DNA of 64,000 nt from an uncultured Eggerthellaceae bacterium (GTDB lineage: Bacteria > Actinomycetota > Coriobacteriia > Coriobacteriales > Eggerthellaceae). This document shows, piece after piece, positions 36,032 to 45,416 of the stretch (position 1 is the first letter of the stretch; every line of letters begins with the position of its first letter). The DNA is taken from positions 15,748 to 79,747 of the forward strand of contig CAJURZ010000009.1 in assembly GCA_910588905.1 (NCBI GenBank), given 5' to 3'. The notes beneath the pieces were generated by a model. That model had not been told where the DNA came from, ran no database searches, and saw only the letters and a program-made list of their open reading frames with translations. The position numbers and the translations under genes are program-made.

Positions 36032-37252
36032 ATGGGACGTTCAGGTGGAGGCGGTGGTGGCTTCGGCGGAGGATTCGGTGGCGGATTCTCAGGCGGTGGT
36101 GGCATCGGTGGCGGATTCTCTGGCGGTAGCGGCGGATTCTCCCGCGGCGGCTTTGGCGGATTCGGCGGTGGACGCTCTGGTGGCCCTCTCTCTGGCGGTG
36201 GCTACTCCGGTGGAGGCGGCGGTTTCCTCGGCGGCTTCCTGCTCGGGAATCTCCTGGGCGGCTCCCGCGGTGGCGGGAGCTATCCCCCACCCCAACAAGA
36301 TCCCTACCAGCCAGGCCCAGAGCGGCCCGATCCTGGCCCCTCTTCACCTCAGCGGGGCCCCTCCGGTCGCCTCACCGCCATCATCGTCTTCGTCTGCGCC
36401 ATGATCTTGGTAGGCCTCCTTGCAGCTCTCATGGGCGGTGACCCAGGCGCGAACACCAAGACGTCCTCAACGGTGGAGCGAGAGGCGCTTCCCTTAGGCG
36501 TGGTGGAAGACACAGGGTATTTCCAGGATGACAGCGGGGACTGGATAGAGAACCCGAAGAAGCTGGATCAGGCCATGAAGCAATTCTGTCTGGATACCGG
36601 CGTGGCACCCTACCTCATCATCTTCCCTAACGGCCAAATGACCTCCCAGGCTGAGCTCACCCAACAGGCCACGGCCTATTATGAGAGCCACTACGATGAC
36701 GGCACGCATTTCGTGCTGGCCTTCTGCGACAACGGCCAAGGGCGCTTCAATGCCGGGTATTACGTAGGAGCTCAAGCGAAATCTGTCATGGATGCCGAGG
36801 CTCTGAGCATCTTCGCCGAATACCTCTCCATCAATTACGATGACTGGGATCTGAGCGAAACGGAGATCTTCGCCAATACCTACACGGAGACCGCCCAGCG
36901 CATCATGACCACGGACGCTGACCGCATGAGGCCAGCCTATATCACCGGAGCTGTGGTGATCGGCGTCGTCATCCTTGCCATCATCATCGCAGTGGTCCTC
37001 AAGCGCCGCAGGGACGCCAAAGAACGCGATCGGATCCGCCAGCAGGAGATCCTGAGTACTCCCCTGGAGAAGTTCGGGGATGAATCCGTAGAGGATCTGG
37101 CAAAGCAGTATGAGCAGTCGCGGGAAACCATGGAAAAGGGAGAAGCGGCTGCATCGGAGGCAGCTGCGCCTACCAGCTTCGAGAAGTTCGGGGACGATAG
37201 CCTCGAAGAGCTCGAACGCAAGTACAACGGTGACGAATCGGATAAGGCTTGA
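36032..37252 (+). CDS. Gly-rich membrane protein with TPM-like domain
   Basis: Protein of 406 residues. The first ~90 residues are almost only Gly, Ser, Phe and Arg in GGGFGGG-type repeats, followed by a Pro-rich link, a membrane helix (about 112-135), a domain of about 160 residues (LGVVEDTGYFQDDSGDWI ... FVLAFCDNGQGRF) that resembles TPM_phosphatase/Psb32-type folds, a second helix (about 308-330) and a tail with two EKFGD(D/E)S repeats. Such proteins sit at membranes and often accompany PspA-like proteins, as here 100 bp downstream. The domain call is by pattern and is tentative. Confidence 0.7.
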   Translation: MGRSGGGGGGFGGGFGGGFSGGGGIGGGFSGGSGGFSRGGFGGFGGGRSGGPLSGGGYSGGGGGFLGGFLLGNLLGGSRGGGSYPPPQQDPYQPGPERPDPGPSSPQRGPSGRLTAIIVFVCAMILVGLLAALMGGDPGANTKTSSTVEREALPLGVVEDTGYFQDDSGDWIENPKKLDQAMKQFCLDTGVAPYLIIFPNGQMTSQAELTQQATAYYESHYDDGTHFVLAFCDNGQGRFNAGYYVGAQAKSVMDAEALSIFAEYLSINYDDWDLSETEIFANTYTETAQRIMTTDADRMRPAYITGAVVIGVVILAIIIAVVLKRRRDAKERDRIRQQEILSTPLEKFGDESVEDLAKQYEQSRETMEKGEAAASEAAAPTSFEKFGDDSLEELERKYNGDESDKA

Positions 37253-37355
37253 CCTTGGTCAGAGGGAACCTCATCCGGTTGCAGCACAATAGAACGCACG
37301 GTACGTGCAAGCCGAAACGCGCGAGAGGCGCGGACGAGAAGACAAGGAGAAGCTG

Positions 37356-38042
37356 ATGGCAGGAATACTCGACCGCTTCGCCACCATCATCAAGGCGAAC
37401 ATCAATGATCTGTTGGACAAGGCGGAAGACCCCTCGAAGATGATCGAGCAGTACATGCGTGATCTGACCGAGAGCCTGGCTGAGGTCAAAGAGGCAACCG
37501 CCGGGGTCATGGCCGAAGAGGCCCGCTGCAAGCGCCTGGTGGATGACAACACCAAGGAGATAGATAAGTACGAAGAGCTGGCACGCAAGGCCCTGGCTGC
37601 TGGCAACGAAGAGGACGCCCGCGTATTCCTGAAGAAGAAACAGGAGCTAGAGGGCAAGCAGGAGGGACTGCAAGTGGCCTATGCCGCCGCCACTGAGAAC
37701 GCCTCCAAGATGCGCCAGATGCATGACAAGCTGGTAAGCGACATCGAGACCTTGCAGGAGCGCAAAGAGGTCATCAAGGCCAAGGCTGCCGTAGCGAAGA
37801 CCCAGGACAAGGTCAACAAGATAACCTCCGGGGGAGATAAGGCCGAAGGAGCCATGAGTGCCTTCGAGCGCATGGAGGCGAAGACCGATGCCATGCTGGA
37901 TAAGGCCAACGCCATGAGCCAGCTGAACGAGAAGCCCAAGAGCGAAACGGAAGAGCTGGAGAAGAAGTATGAATCCATGGGTGTTGATGCCAGCGTAGAG
38001 GATGACCTGGCCCGCCTCAAGGCTGAGATGGGCATGCAGTAG
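37356..38042 (+). CDS. pspA: PspA/IM30 (ESCRT-III-like) family protein
   Basis: Peripheral membrane protein of 228 residues, nearly all helical coiled coil. The N-terminus (MAGILDRFATIIKANINDLLDKAEDP) has the amphipathic membrane-binding helix and conserved DP of the family, and MIEQYMRDLTESL follows. AAGGAG lies before the ATG at 37356, so the upstream frame from 37305 is excluded. PspA repairs and stabilises stressed membranes. The adjacent TPM-like membrane protein may be its anchor or regulator. Confidence 0.92.
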   Translation: MAGILDRFATIIKANINDLLDKAEDPSKMIEQYMRDLTESLAEVKEATAGVMAEEARCKRLVDDNTKEIDKYEELARKALAAGNEEDARVFLKKKQELEGKQEGLQVAYAAATENASKMRQMHDKLVSDIETLQERKEVIKAKAAVAKTQDKVNKITSGGDKAEGAMSAFERMEAKTDAMLDKANAMSQLNEKPKSETEELEKKYESMGVDASVEDDLARLKAEMGMQ

Positions 38043-38083
38043 CCCGTTCTTCACGACTCAGTTCAGCCCATCAAGATAGCTTC

Positions 38084-38119
38084 CTGAGGGTGTGCCCTGA
38101 AAGAGGAGCGCACCCTCAG
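38084..38119 (+). other. hairpin between pspA and the formyl-THF cyclo-ligase remnant
   Basis: CTGAGGGTG (38084-38092) pairs with CACCCTCAG (38111-38119), a 9-bp stem with an 18-base loop. It has no T-run, so it is only a possible terminator or mRNA leader structure. Confidence 0.35.
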
Positions 38120-38144
38120 AAGAGTTCAGATATCATCATCTTCC

Positions 38145-38757
38145 ATGAACCCAGAACGAGCAGATGCGAAGCGTTCCCTCAGACGGGAGCTGCGGTTGCG
38201 GCGTGACGATCTTTCAGCCGCAGAGCGCTCCTGGGCCGACGCCCAAATCGAGCACCTTGTGAAGGGCCTTCCCCAATTCACCCAAGCTGGCACTCTCTTC
38301 ACCTATCTGTCCATAGGCAGCGAGGTAGACACACGGGCCTTGATCCAAAGGGCTTGGAGCCTGGGCAAGGAGGTAGCCATTCCTCGCTGCACGGGCCCCC
38401 TGTCGCATGGAGTGGTTTCGGATAGAGGACTTCCACGGGCTTGAACAGTGCTCCCTCGGCACCTTGGAGCCTCCCCTCGATCCTGAGCGCAAGCTCAGCT
38501 TCCCTGACGCAAATGCCTTGGCTATCGTGCCAGGACTCGCCTTCGACGCGCAGGGGTTCCGCCTCGGTTATGGAGGTGGGTTCTATGACGCGTTCCTGGA
38601 GAGCTTCCCCGGAACATCTATCGGCCTTTGCTATGACTGCCAACGAGTCCAGAGCCTTGAGGCCTTAGGCGCCCGTGACCCTCATGACCTTCCGGTGGAT
38701 CAGGTCATCTGCGCAGCCAAGGATGCGCAGAGCGCTACGCACCCTGCGTCTTGCTGA
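38145..38757 (+). pseudogene. 5-formyltetrahydrofolate cyclo-ligase, frameshifted
   Basis: Converts 5-formyl-THF to 5,10-methenyl-THF when intact. The first frame (38145-38444) carries the N-terminal KRSLRRELRLRRD and LSIGSEVDT blocks. The second frame (38407-38757) begins with MEWFRIEDF and holds the ATP-binding motif GFRLGYGGGFYD. The frames switch at a run of five C at 38396-38400; removing one C gives a single open frame of normal length (about 203 codons). Everything else in the protein looks intact, so this is either a homopolymer base-call error or a recent, possibly reversible, mutation. Confidence 0.85.
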
Positions 38758-38808
38758 AGAGGGCCCTGAAGGATGCGGGCATCCGGTTCAGATACCCGCC
38801 TACCTCAT

Positions 38809-40341
38809 CTACAGCGCAGCTACGATAGCGTCAACGGATGCTTTCGCATCCCCAAGGAGCATGTCCGTATTGTCATTGAAGAACAGCGGGTTCTGCACAC
38901 CCGCATAGCCTGCGTTGCCCATGCCACGCTTGAACACGATGACCTTGCCCGCCTCCCACACGTGCATGACCGGCATACCCGCGATGGGTGAATCCGGTTC
39001 CGTCTCTGCGGCGGGGTTCACCGTATCGTTCGCACCGATGACCAGCACCACATCCACATCTCCGAAGTCGTCGTTGACCTCATCCATCTCATACACGTTG
39101 TCATAGGGCACCTTGGCCTCAGCCAGAAGCACGTTCATGTGACCGGGCATGCGCCCTGCCACCGGGTGCACCGCGAAGACCACATCCGTACCTGCCTCCT
39201 GGAGCCGCCGCGTGAGATCAGCCACCGGAAACTGCGCCTGAGCCACTGCCATGCCATACCCTGGAGCGATGACCACCTTCTTGGCGTCTTTCAGCAGAGC
39301 AGCCACCTCCTCAGCGGTAGCCTCTGTGTAGCTGCCGTAGTCTTTCTCCTCTGCACTGGCAGCGGGAGTTGCCCCGTCTCCTCCGAAGCCGCCCAAGATG
39401 ACAGAGATGAACGAACGGTTCATGCCCTGGCACATGATGTAGGACAGGTACGCACCGGAAGAGCCAACCAGGGCGCCGGTGATGATGAGCAAGTCATTCC
39501 CTAGGGTGAAGCCAGCCATGGCGGCCGCCCAGCCCGAATAGGAATTCAGCATGGACACCACTACGGGCATGTCGCCGCCGCCGATAGCCAACACCAGGTG
39601 CGCGCCCAGCACGAGCGAGACCACGGTGAGGATGCAGAGCGGCACGAGGCCCGCATCAAGCCCCCGGGTATTGATGAGCCAGACGATGAGCGCGATAGAG
39701 ACCACGACCATGGCCGCGTTGATGGCATTGCGCCCTGGCAGCGTGAGCGGACGACCGGATATCTTCGCCGACAGCTTCAGATAGGCCACCACTGAACCGG
39801 TGAGCGTGACCGCACCGATGAAGACAGCTAGCCCCACCTCTCCCAGATGCCAAGCATTCTCCACGCCTTCGGCCCCAGGATCGGTGATGAAGGAACAGAA
39901 ACCCACGAGCACCGCCGCTGCACCCACGAACGAGTGCAGCATGGCCACCAGTTCCGGCATCTCGGTCATCTTCACGTGCTTGGCCTTGAAGATGCCGATG
40001 GCACCGCCGATGGCCAAAGCCAGCACGATGAGCAGGAAGGCTATCCAGAAACCCGTGCCCGTGATGGCGAAGCCGCTGCCCTCATCCGTGCTCACGAATT
40101 CCGGTTCCATGGCCATGACCAGAGCGATGACCACCGTAGCGATGAGCGCGATGACCATACCGGCAATGCCAGCGAAATTGCCGTTACGAGCGCTCCTCTG
40201 CTTCGAGAGCCCCGCCAGGGCCAGGATGAACAAGAGCGCCGCGGCGATGTACGCGAGCGACTGGAAGCTGACAGCCCCTTGCAGAATAGCCATGTGCTGC
40301 TCGTATTGGGCCACGGCTGATTTGTCTATCAGTAGTTCCAT
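38809..40341 (-). CDS. pntB: NAD(P) transhydrogenase beta subunit
   Basis: Membrane subunit of 510 residues. About eight to nine helices (residues 25-300) form the proton channel. The C-terminal NADP-binding domain (from about 330) contains VIAPGYGMAVAQAQ, GRMPGHMNVLLAEA, ANDTVNPAAE and KRGMGNAGYAG, the NADP-binding signature. It uses the proton gradient to move hydride between NADH and NADP+. The ATG shares one base with the pntA stop (TAATG). Confidence 0.95.
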   Translation of the reverse strand: MELLIDKSAVAQYEQHMAILQGAVSFQSLAYIAAALLFILALAGLSKQRSARNGNFAGIAGMVIALIATVVIALVMAMEPEFVSTDEGSGFAITGTGFWIAFLLIVLALAIGGAIGIFKAKHVKMTEMPELVAMLHSFVGAAAVLVGFCSFITDPGAEGVENAWHLGEVGLAVFIGAVTLTGSVVAYLKLSAKISGRPLTLPGRNAINAAMVVVSIALIVWLINTRGLDAGLVPLCILTVVSLVLGAHLVLAIGGGDMPVVVSMLNSYSGWAAAMAGFTLGNDLLIITGALVGSSGAYLSYIMCQGMNRSFISVILGGFGGDGATPAASAEEKDYGSYTEATAEEVAALLKDAKKVVIAPGYGMAVAQAQFPVADLTRRLQEAGTDVVFAVHPVAGRMPGHMNVLLAEAKVPYDNVYEMDEVNDDFGDVDVVLVIGANDTVNPAAETEPDSPIAGMPVMHVWEAGKVIVFKRGMGNAGYAGVQNPLFFNDNTDMLLGDAKASVDAIVAAL

Positions 40342-41900
40342 TAGTCCTCAGAGCTCCTCTGGAACATGCTGAGCATCCGGTGGGTAACCAGGAAGCCGCC
40401 GAATATGTTGATGGATGCGATGACCATGGCGACGAACGCCAGGATCACCACCACGGGATTGCTTGAGCAGACCAACAACATGGCCCCCACGATGATGATG
40501 CCGGATATGGCATTGGTCACCGACATGAGCGGCGTATGCAGCGAATGGGACACGCCCGTGATGACATAGAAGCCCACGACCACCGCCAAGGCGAATACGA
40601 TGAAATGCGCTTGCATGCTGGCCGGAGCGAAGAGCACCAGCACGGCGGCCAAGATCACCGCAGCCACCTTCCACCACCACTTCTGCCAGCCGGGGCTCTC
40701 GTCGGCGGCAATGGCCTGGGCGGTGATGGCATCAGCCTGAGCAGCAGCCTTCGGATTCGCAGGGACCTGCTGAGCCGACACCTTCACCGGGGGTGGCGGC
40801 CACATGATGGCTCCGTCCAGCGTGACGGTCATGCCGCGGATGATCTCATCGTCCTCATTCAACACCAGCTTGCCATCCTTGTCCGGCGTGGCCAGCTTGA
40901 AGAAGTTCACGATGTTCTGCCCGTACAGCTGCGAGGCCTGCCCCGCCAGACGGGAGGGCAGGTTGGTGTAGCCGATGATGGTGACCCCGTTGGCCGTGGT
41001 GTACACGTTGTTGTATTCCGTGAGCGACGTGTTGCCCCCCTCAGGGGATGCGCCTAGATCGACGATGACCGAACCCGGCTTCATATGGGCGATGGCATTC
41101 TCATCCAGCAGCAGCGGAGGTGTTCGCCCGGCCACCATGGCTGTGGTGATGACCACATCGGCCTTAGCAGCCTCTTCGGCATAGACAGCGTTAGCCAGCT
41201 TGGCTTCCTCTTCCGTCATAGCCCGAGCGTAGCCGTCTTCGGACTGCTGCTTCACGGGTATCTCCACGAAGGTGCCGCCGAGCGATTCCACCTGGTCATA
41301 AACCTCTGGCCGCACATCCGTAGCGTAAACATCAGCCCCCATAGAGCTGGCTGTGCCGATGGCGGAAAGCCCCGCCACCCCCACGCCGATGACGTAGACC
41401 CGCGAGGGCGGGATCTTCCCCGCGGCAGTCATCTGGCCACCGAAGGAGCGACCCAGAGCCTCTGCCGCTTCTATCACCGCCCGGTAACCCGAAAGATTCG
41501 TCATAGAGGAACGTGCATCGATGGACTGAGCTCGGGAGATGCGCGGCACCGCATCCATGGAGATGGCCGTGAGACCGCGATCGGACAAGTCTTGGATGAG
41601 CTCAGGATGAATGCCCGGATTGAGACGCGATACCAAGACAGCGTCCTCATGCATCAGATCGAGCTGCTGGTCTTCGGGCGGATCAAGGGCTATGACGATG
41701 TCTGAGCCCCAAACCTCTTCGGCACCCACGATGTCGATCCCCGCCTCAACGTACTGGTCATCGAAGTAGGTGGCCCGCTCCCCCGCACCCGCCTGGATGC
41801 ACACCTCATAGCCAAGCTTCTTCAGCTTCTTGGCAGTATCAGGCGTAGCAGCAACACGGGTCTGATCAGGGGCCGCCTCCTTCGGAATGCCTATGCGCAT
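40341..41900 (-). CDS. pntA: NAD(P) transhydrogenase alpha subunit (fused A1-A2)
   Basis: Subunit of 519 residues. Residues 1-380 form the NAD-binding alanine-dehydrogenase-like domain (RIGIPKEAAPDQTRVAATP, IGVGVAGLSAIGTASSMGADV). The C-terminal ~110 residues add four membrane helices (A2), so this is the fused form of the alpha subunit. GAGGGGAG precedes the ATG at 41900; the longer frame to 41969 is not supported. With pntB it forms the complete energy-linked transhydrogenase supplying NADPH. Confidence 0.95.
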   Translation of the reverse strand: MRIGIPKEAAPDQTRVAATPDTAKKLKKLGYEVCIQAGAGERATYFDDQYVEAGIDIVGAEEVWGSDIVIALDPPEDQQLDLMHEDAVLVSRLNPGIHPELIQDLSDRGLTAISMDAVPRISRAQSIDARSSMTNLSGYRAVIEAAEALGRSFGGQMTAAGKIPPSRVYVIGVGVAGLSAIGTASSMGADVYATDVRPEVYDQVESLGGTFVEIPVKQQSEDGYARAMTEEEAKLANAVYAEEAAKADVVITTAMVAGRTPPLLLDENAIAHMKPGSVIVDLGASPEGGNTSLTEYNNVYTTANGVTIIGYTNLPSRLAGQASQLYGQNIVNFFKLATPDKDGKLVLNEDDEIIRGMTVTLDGAIMWPPPPVKVSAQQVPANPKAAAQADAITAQAIAADESPGWQKWWWKVAAVILAAVLVLFAPASMQAHFIVFALAVVVGFYVITGVSHSLHTPLMSVTNAISGIIIVGAMLLVCSSNPVVVILAFVAMVIASINIFGGFLVTHRMLSMFQRSSED

Positions 41901-42129
41901 CTTTTGCACTCCCCTCTCATGAACGGATATGAGCCTGCAAGCCGAATGATCTGCATAAAGCATCATCAAAGGCCTGATTCTTGCATATCTACCAGCCTAC
42001 ACCAAGGGGTGCGACCACATCGATAGCGATATGTAAGCTTTATAATCACGAAATAGGAACACTCGGGGCATTCGCTCGTGACGCAGGATGAAAAACGTCA
42101 AGATTCCCTTGGAAGAGCAAGGAGGAACC

Positions 42130-42552
42130 ATGTTGCCTGATCATCCCACCATGGAACAAATGGAAGAGTTCTTCAGCAGGGACCGATTCGCTACCGAGCA
42201 GACGAAGTGCCGGATCGTCGAAGGCTGGAAGGGCCACGGAGTGGCCGAGATGCAGATCGAGGACATCCATCACAATGCGCTGGGCAAGGTCATGGGTGGC
42301 GCCATCTTCACGCTGGCTGATTTCGCTCTGGCCATCGCCTGCAGCATCGGTCAAGATCCCACGGTCAACCTGACTTCCTCCATCGAATACATGACCGCCA
42401 GCAAGGGCAGCAAGCTCACTGCCACGGCGGATTGCACGAAAGAAGGGCGCCGCATCGCCTTCTATGATGTGGTGGTCACTGACGATCTGGATGCTCTGGT
42501 GGCGAAGGTGTCCATCGTTGCCTATCGCCACGTGCAGCAGAAGCAACCCTGA
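42130..42552 (+). CDS. PaaI-type hotdog thioesterase
   Basis: Thioesterase-family protein of 140 residues. The hotdog core shows the PaaI pattern HHNALGKVMGGAIFTLADFALAIA, with Asp in LADF likely catalytic, then NLTSSIEYM and the C-terminal strand. AAGGAGG lies before the ATG at 42130. Substrate unknown; PaaI-like enzymes hydrolyse short or aromatic acyl-CoAs. Followed 30 bp later by the flippase-like gene. Confidence 0.85.
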   Translation: MLPDHPTMEQMEEFFSRDRFATEQTKCRIVEGWKGHGVAEMQIEDIHHNALGKVMGGAIFTLADFALAIACSIGQDPTVNLTSSIEYMTASKGSKLTATADCTKEGRRIAFYDVVVTDDLDALVAKVSIVAYRHVQQKQP

Positions 42553-42581
42553 GCCAGAAGCGAAGCGCCCAGAGGTCATCC

Positions 42582-43703
42582 ATGAAAGGCACCGTCCGCA
42601 AGATACTGATCGGCGTGGTCATCGTCATCGTGCTGGCCGTCATCTTCATGCGCGGTGATCAGCTGAAGGATCTGTCGAGGACGATCCAGGAAGGCTCGCC
42701 CTTCTTCTTGATCTTGGCGGTCCTCTGCCAATTCGGCAAGTACTTCGCCCAAGGGGGCGAATTCGTCTGGTGCTTCAAGGCAGTAGGGTCCACCCTCAAA
42801 TACACGGATGGCTTGAAGCTCGTCTTCGGAACCTTCTTCGTGAATACGATAGCCCCCAGCCTGAACCTCGCGGGCACTTCGCTGGTGGTGGATGACTCCG
42901 CCAAGCGGGGCGTCCCTGCGGGCAAGGCCACGGGAGCGGCGCTCTTGATGCAGCTCTCCATCGACACAGGCTTCGTCATCATCATGCTGATCGCCTTCGG
43001 CATCCTCACCTTCACCGTGGGGCTGCAACCGGGCTGGCTGCTGTTGGGACTCATCGCCATAGCGCTGGTAGGCGGCCTGGTCACCGTCATGACCCTGGGT
43101 GGCGCCAAGCCCCGATTGGTGCTCAAGGTGCTAGCTCCCATAGAGAGGCTCGTGGACAAGATCGCGCGCAAGTTCAAGAAAGGCCCCATCGATCCTTGGG
43201 CTGAGAAGACGGTGGAGTCCTTCTCCCAGGCAGCGGGGCTCATGGTCAAGCACCCTTCGGTCACGGCCCGCACCTTCCTCTTCGCCATCCTGGCCTCCAC
43301 CTGTGAGCTGGCCTGCTTCTCCATGGTGGGACTGTCCTTCGGCGTTCATGACATCCAGGCGCTCTTCTGTGGCTATGTGGTGGCAACCCTGTTCGCCATG
43401 GTATCCTTCACGCCTCAAGGAGTGGGTGTCGTGGAAGCGGCCGTACTGGTAGCATTCACCCTGTTCGGCATCAATCAGGCAACGGGAATGGCCGTGGTGA
43501 TGGTCTACCGCGGCATCGTATTCTGGCTGCCATTCCTGATAGGTGCTGTCATGATCCAGCGCACTGGAGCCTTCAAGGGCAGCACGAAGCAAGCGGTGCA
43601 GAGCGCTGACCTGACAAAAGGAACCTTGCAGGACGAACAAGCGGAACCCACAGCCGAAGCCGACCGAACGCAAGATGACCCCACGAAAGGCGAAGACGCA
43701 TGA
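42582..43703 (+). CDS. flippase-like / LPG synthase transmembrane-region protein
   Basis: Integral membrane protein of 373 residues in the UPF0104 / lysylphosphatidylglycerol synthase TM-domain family, with about eight helices and the block FTPQGVGVVEAAV conserved in this family. The catalytic soluble domain of MprF is absent, so it is more likely a lipid or glycolipid flippase. Its C-terminal ~35 residues are acidic and polar. The end overlaps the lipoprotein gene by 4 bp (ATGA). Confidence 0.85.
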   Translation: MKGTVRKILIGVVIVIVLAVIFMRGDQLKDLSRTIQEGSPFFLILAVLCQFGKYFAQGGEFVWCFKAVGSTLKYTDGLKLVFGTFFVNTIAPSLNLAGTSLVVDDSAKRGVPAGKATGAALLMQLSIDTGFVIIMLIAFGILTFTVGLQPGWLLLGLIAIALVGGLVTVMTLGGAKPRLVLKVLAPIERLVDKIARKFKKGPIDPWAEKTVESFSQAAGLMVKHPSVTARTFLFAILASTCELACFSMVGLSFGVHDIQALFCGYVVATLFAMVSFTPQGVGVVEAAVLVAFTLFGINQATGMAVVMVYRGIVFWLPFLIGAVMIQRTGAFKGSTKQAVQSADLTKGTLQDEQAEPTAEADRTQDDPTKGEDA

Positions 43704-44536
43704 GGCATCCTTGCCCATCCCTGCGCTCCCCTTCTTTGACCAAGCTCATAGCTGTAGCGCTCTTGAGCGGATCCCTTGCCCTCATGACAGGCTGCACGGG
43801 AGACGCTAACAACGAAGAGAACGCTCTGCCGGAGGCGAACATCAACGGAGGAGCGGAGCGCTCCTTCACCGATGAGGAGCTGGCAAGCCACGACGGCAGC
43901 AGCTTCTTCCCCACCACCTTCACCTTCGAGGAATTGCTGGAGAAGTACGAGGTCTCTTCCGGCACGCCCACTGAAGGAGGATTCGGTGCCGGAGGGTATC
44001 GGGTGCAGGACGCTTCCGATGACAGCCTTGCGCCGGGCCTCTACTACCTGAACGGGTCCCAGGAGGCCATGAGCACTTTCCTGGTGTACCAGCCAGCCGC
44101 TGATGAGGAAGACCGATATGCTCTGAAGTACCCCATCGGATACTTCGGGTTCTCCGTGGCCCGGTTCGAAACGGGGGATGTGGTGCTGTTCAAGCCGGCT
44201 TCAGAGGATCTTCTCATGACCTCCCTGCCAGATCCATCTGATCTGGGTCCCTTCACAGCCCCCTATCTCTCAGGCATCTATCAAGCGGGCGTAGACATCC
44301 CTGCCGGTACCTACATCATCACCCAGGAGCCTCAGAGTGCTGAAGGGCTCATCGAAGCTCATGACTCTGTTCCTGGCGCCTATATCTGGGCTGACCTCAG
44401 CTATGGTCCTACTTCCAAGCTCAGCGCCACTGAGCTGCCACCCTTGGCTGAAGGCGGCGTCACGGAAGAGGTCACCGTGGAAGAGGGTCAGTACCTCGAG
44501 CTATTCGGTTGCACGGCAACCCCTGTGGAGGCTTAG
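43700..44536 (+). CDS. predicted lipoprotein of unknown function
   Basis: Lipoprotein of 278 residues. Signal sequence with lipobox MTGC (Cys about residue 32), an acidic linker, then two similar ~100-residue halves each with an (A/G)PG(L/T)Y(Y/I) turn (LAPGLYYLNGSQ and IPAGTYIITQEP), suggesting a tandem beta-sandwich. No characterised family recognised. Translationally coupled to the flippase-like gene, and 1 bp precedes the methyltransferase gene. Confidence 0.75.
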   Translation: MRHPCPSLRSPSLTKLIAVALLSGSLALMTGCTGDANNEENALPEANINGGAERSFTDEELASHDGSSFFPTTFTFEELLEKYEVSSGTPTEGGFGAGGYRVQDASDDSLAPGLYYLNGSQEAMSTFLVYQPAADEEDRYALKYPIGYFGFSVARFETGDVVLFKPASEDLLMTSLPDPSDLGPFTAPYLSGIYQAGVDIPAGTYIITQEPQSAEGLIEAHDSVPGAYIWADLSYGPTSKLSATELPPLAEGGVTEEVTVEEGQYLELFGCTATPVEA

Positions 44537-44537
44537 G

Positions 44538-45416
44538 ATGGATACCCTGAGCCTGAGCGCTGTACCCCGCAGCGCAGCAGATTGGAACCAGCTCTGGGGC
44601 GCAAAGCAGCAGCTACGATCCATGGACCATGACGCTCAGTATTGGAATGAGCGGGCGAAGACCTACACCAACAAGGACAACCCGGATTCATACACGCACA
44701 GGTTCCTTGGATTGGCTGCCCTGAAGCCCGGGGACACCGTCTTCGACATGGGCTGCGGCACGGGGAATCTCACCATACCCCTAGCGGAGGCAGGGCATGA
44801 GGTCTGCGCTGCTGACTTCTCTTCCGGGATGCTGGATAGGCTGCGGGATGCCGTTCGCGAACGGGGGCTTGAGGAGCGCGTGACCATCAAAGAGCTCTCT
44901 TGGGATGATGATTGGGAAGCGGCAGGCCTTGAGGGTGACCAGTTCGACGCCTGCCTTGCCTCTCGGTCCATCGCCACCGATGACCTGTTAGGGGCCCTGA
45001 CGAAGCTGAACCATGTCTGCAAGCGGCGCGGTTGCCTGACCTTGCCCTGCGGTCCCTCTCCCCGCACTGATGAGCGGATGCTCAAAGCTATCGGACTGCC
45101 TGTGCATCCCAGCTTCGATGATTGCTATGCCTTGGCCATGCTGTCAGATCTGGGACAGCTGCCCACACTGGACTACATCCCCACCCAACGCAATGATTCC
45201 TTCGCTAGCAGGGAAGCAGCTGAGGAGCATTGCTTGAGGATGGCGGAGGGTTTCGCAGCGGACAACAGGCTCCCTTGGGATCAAGAGGAGATGAGCCAGC
45301 GCATCCAGCAATGGCTGGATGCGTCCCTGGTGCCTGATGCCCAAGAGCCGGGGCGGCTGACCTATGCCACCCCGCGCCTGAGCCATTGGGCGTTCGTCTC
45401 CTGGGACAAGCGCTAG
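44538..45416 (+). CDS. class I SAM-dependent methyltransferase
   Basis: Methyltransferase of 292 residues. The SAM-binding motif VFDMGCGTGNLTIPLAEAG is near residues 67-85; DRFDACLASRSI-like post-motif and a C-terminal domain of ~100 residues follow. The frame extends further upstream, but the ATG at 44538 lies just after the lipoprotein stop with a near GGAG/AGG site. The final 4 bp overlap the oppositely oriented radical SAM gene. Substrate unknown. Confidence 0.85.
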   Translation: MDTLSLSAVPRSAADWNQLWGAKQQLRSMDHDAQYWNERAKTYTNKDNPDSYTHRFLGLAALKPGDTVFDMGCGTGNLTIPLAEAGHEVCAADFSSGMLDRLRDAVRERGLEERVTIKELSWDDDWEAAGLEGDQFDACLASRSIATDDLLGALTKLNHVCKRRGCLTLPCGPSPRTDERMLKAIGLPVHPSFDDCYALAMLSDLGQLPTLDYIPTQRNDSFASREAAEEHCLRMAEGFAADNRLPWDQEEMSQRIQQWLDASLVPDAQEPGRLTYATPRLSHWAFVSWDKR

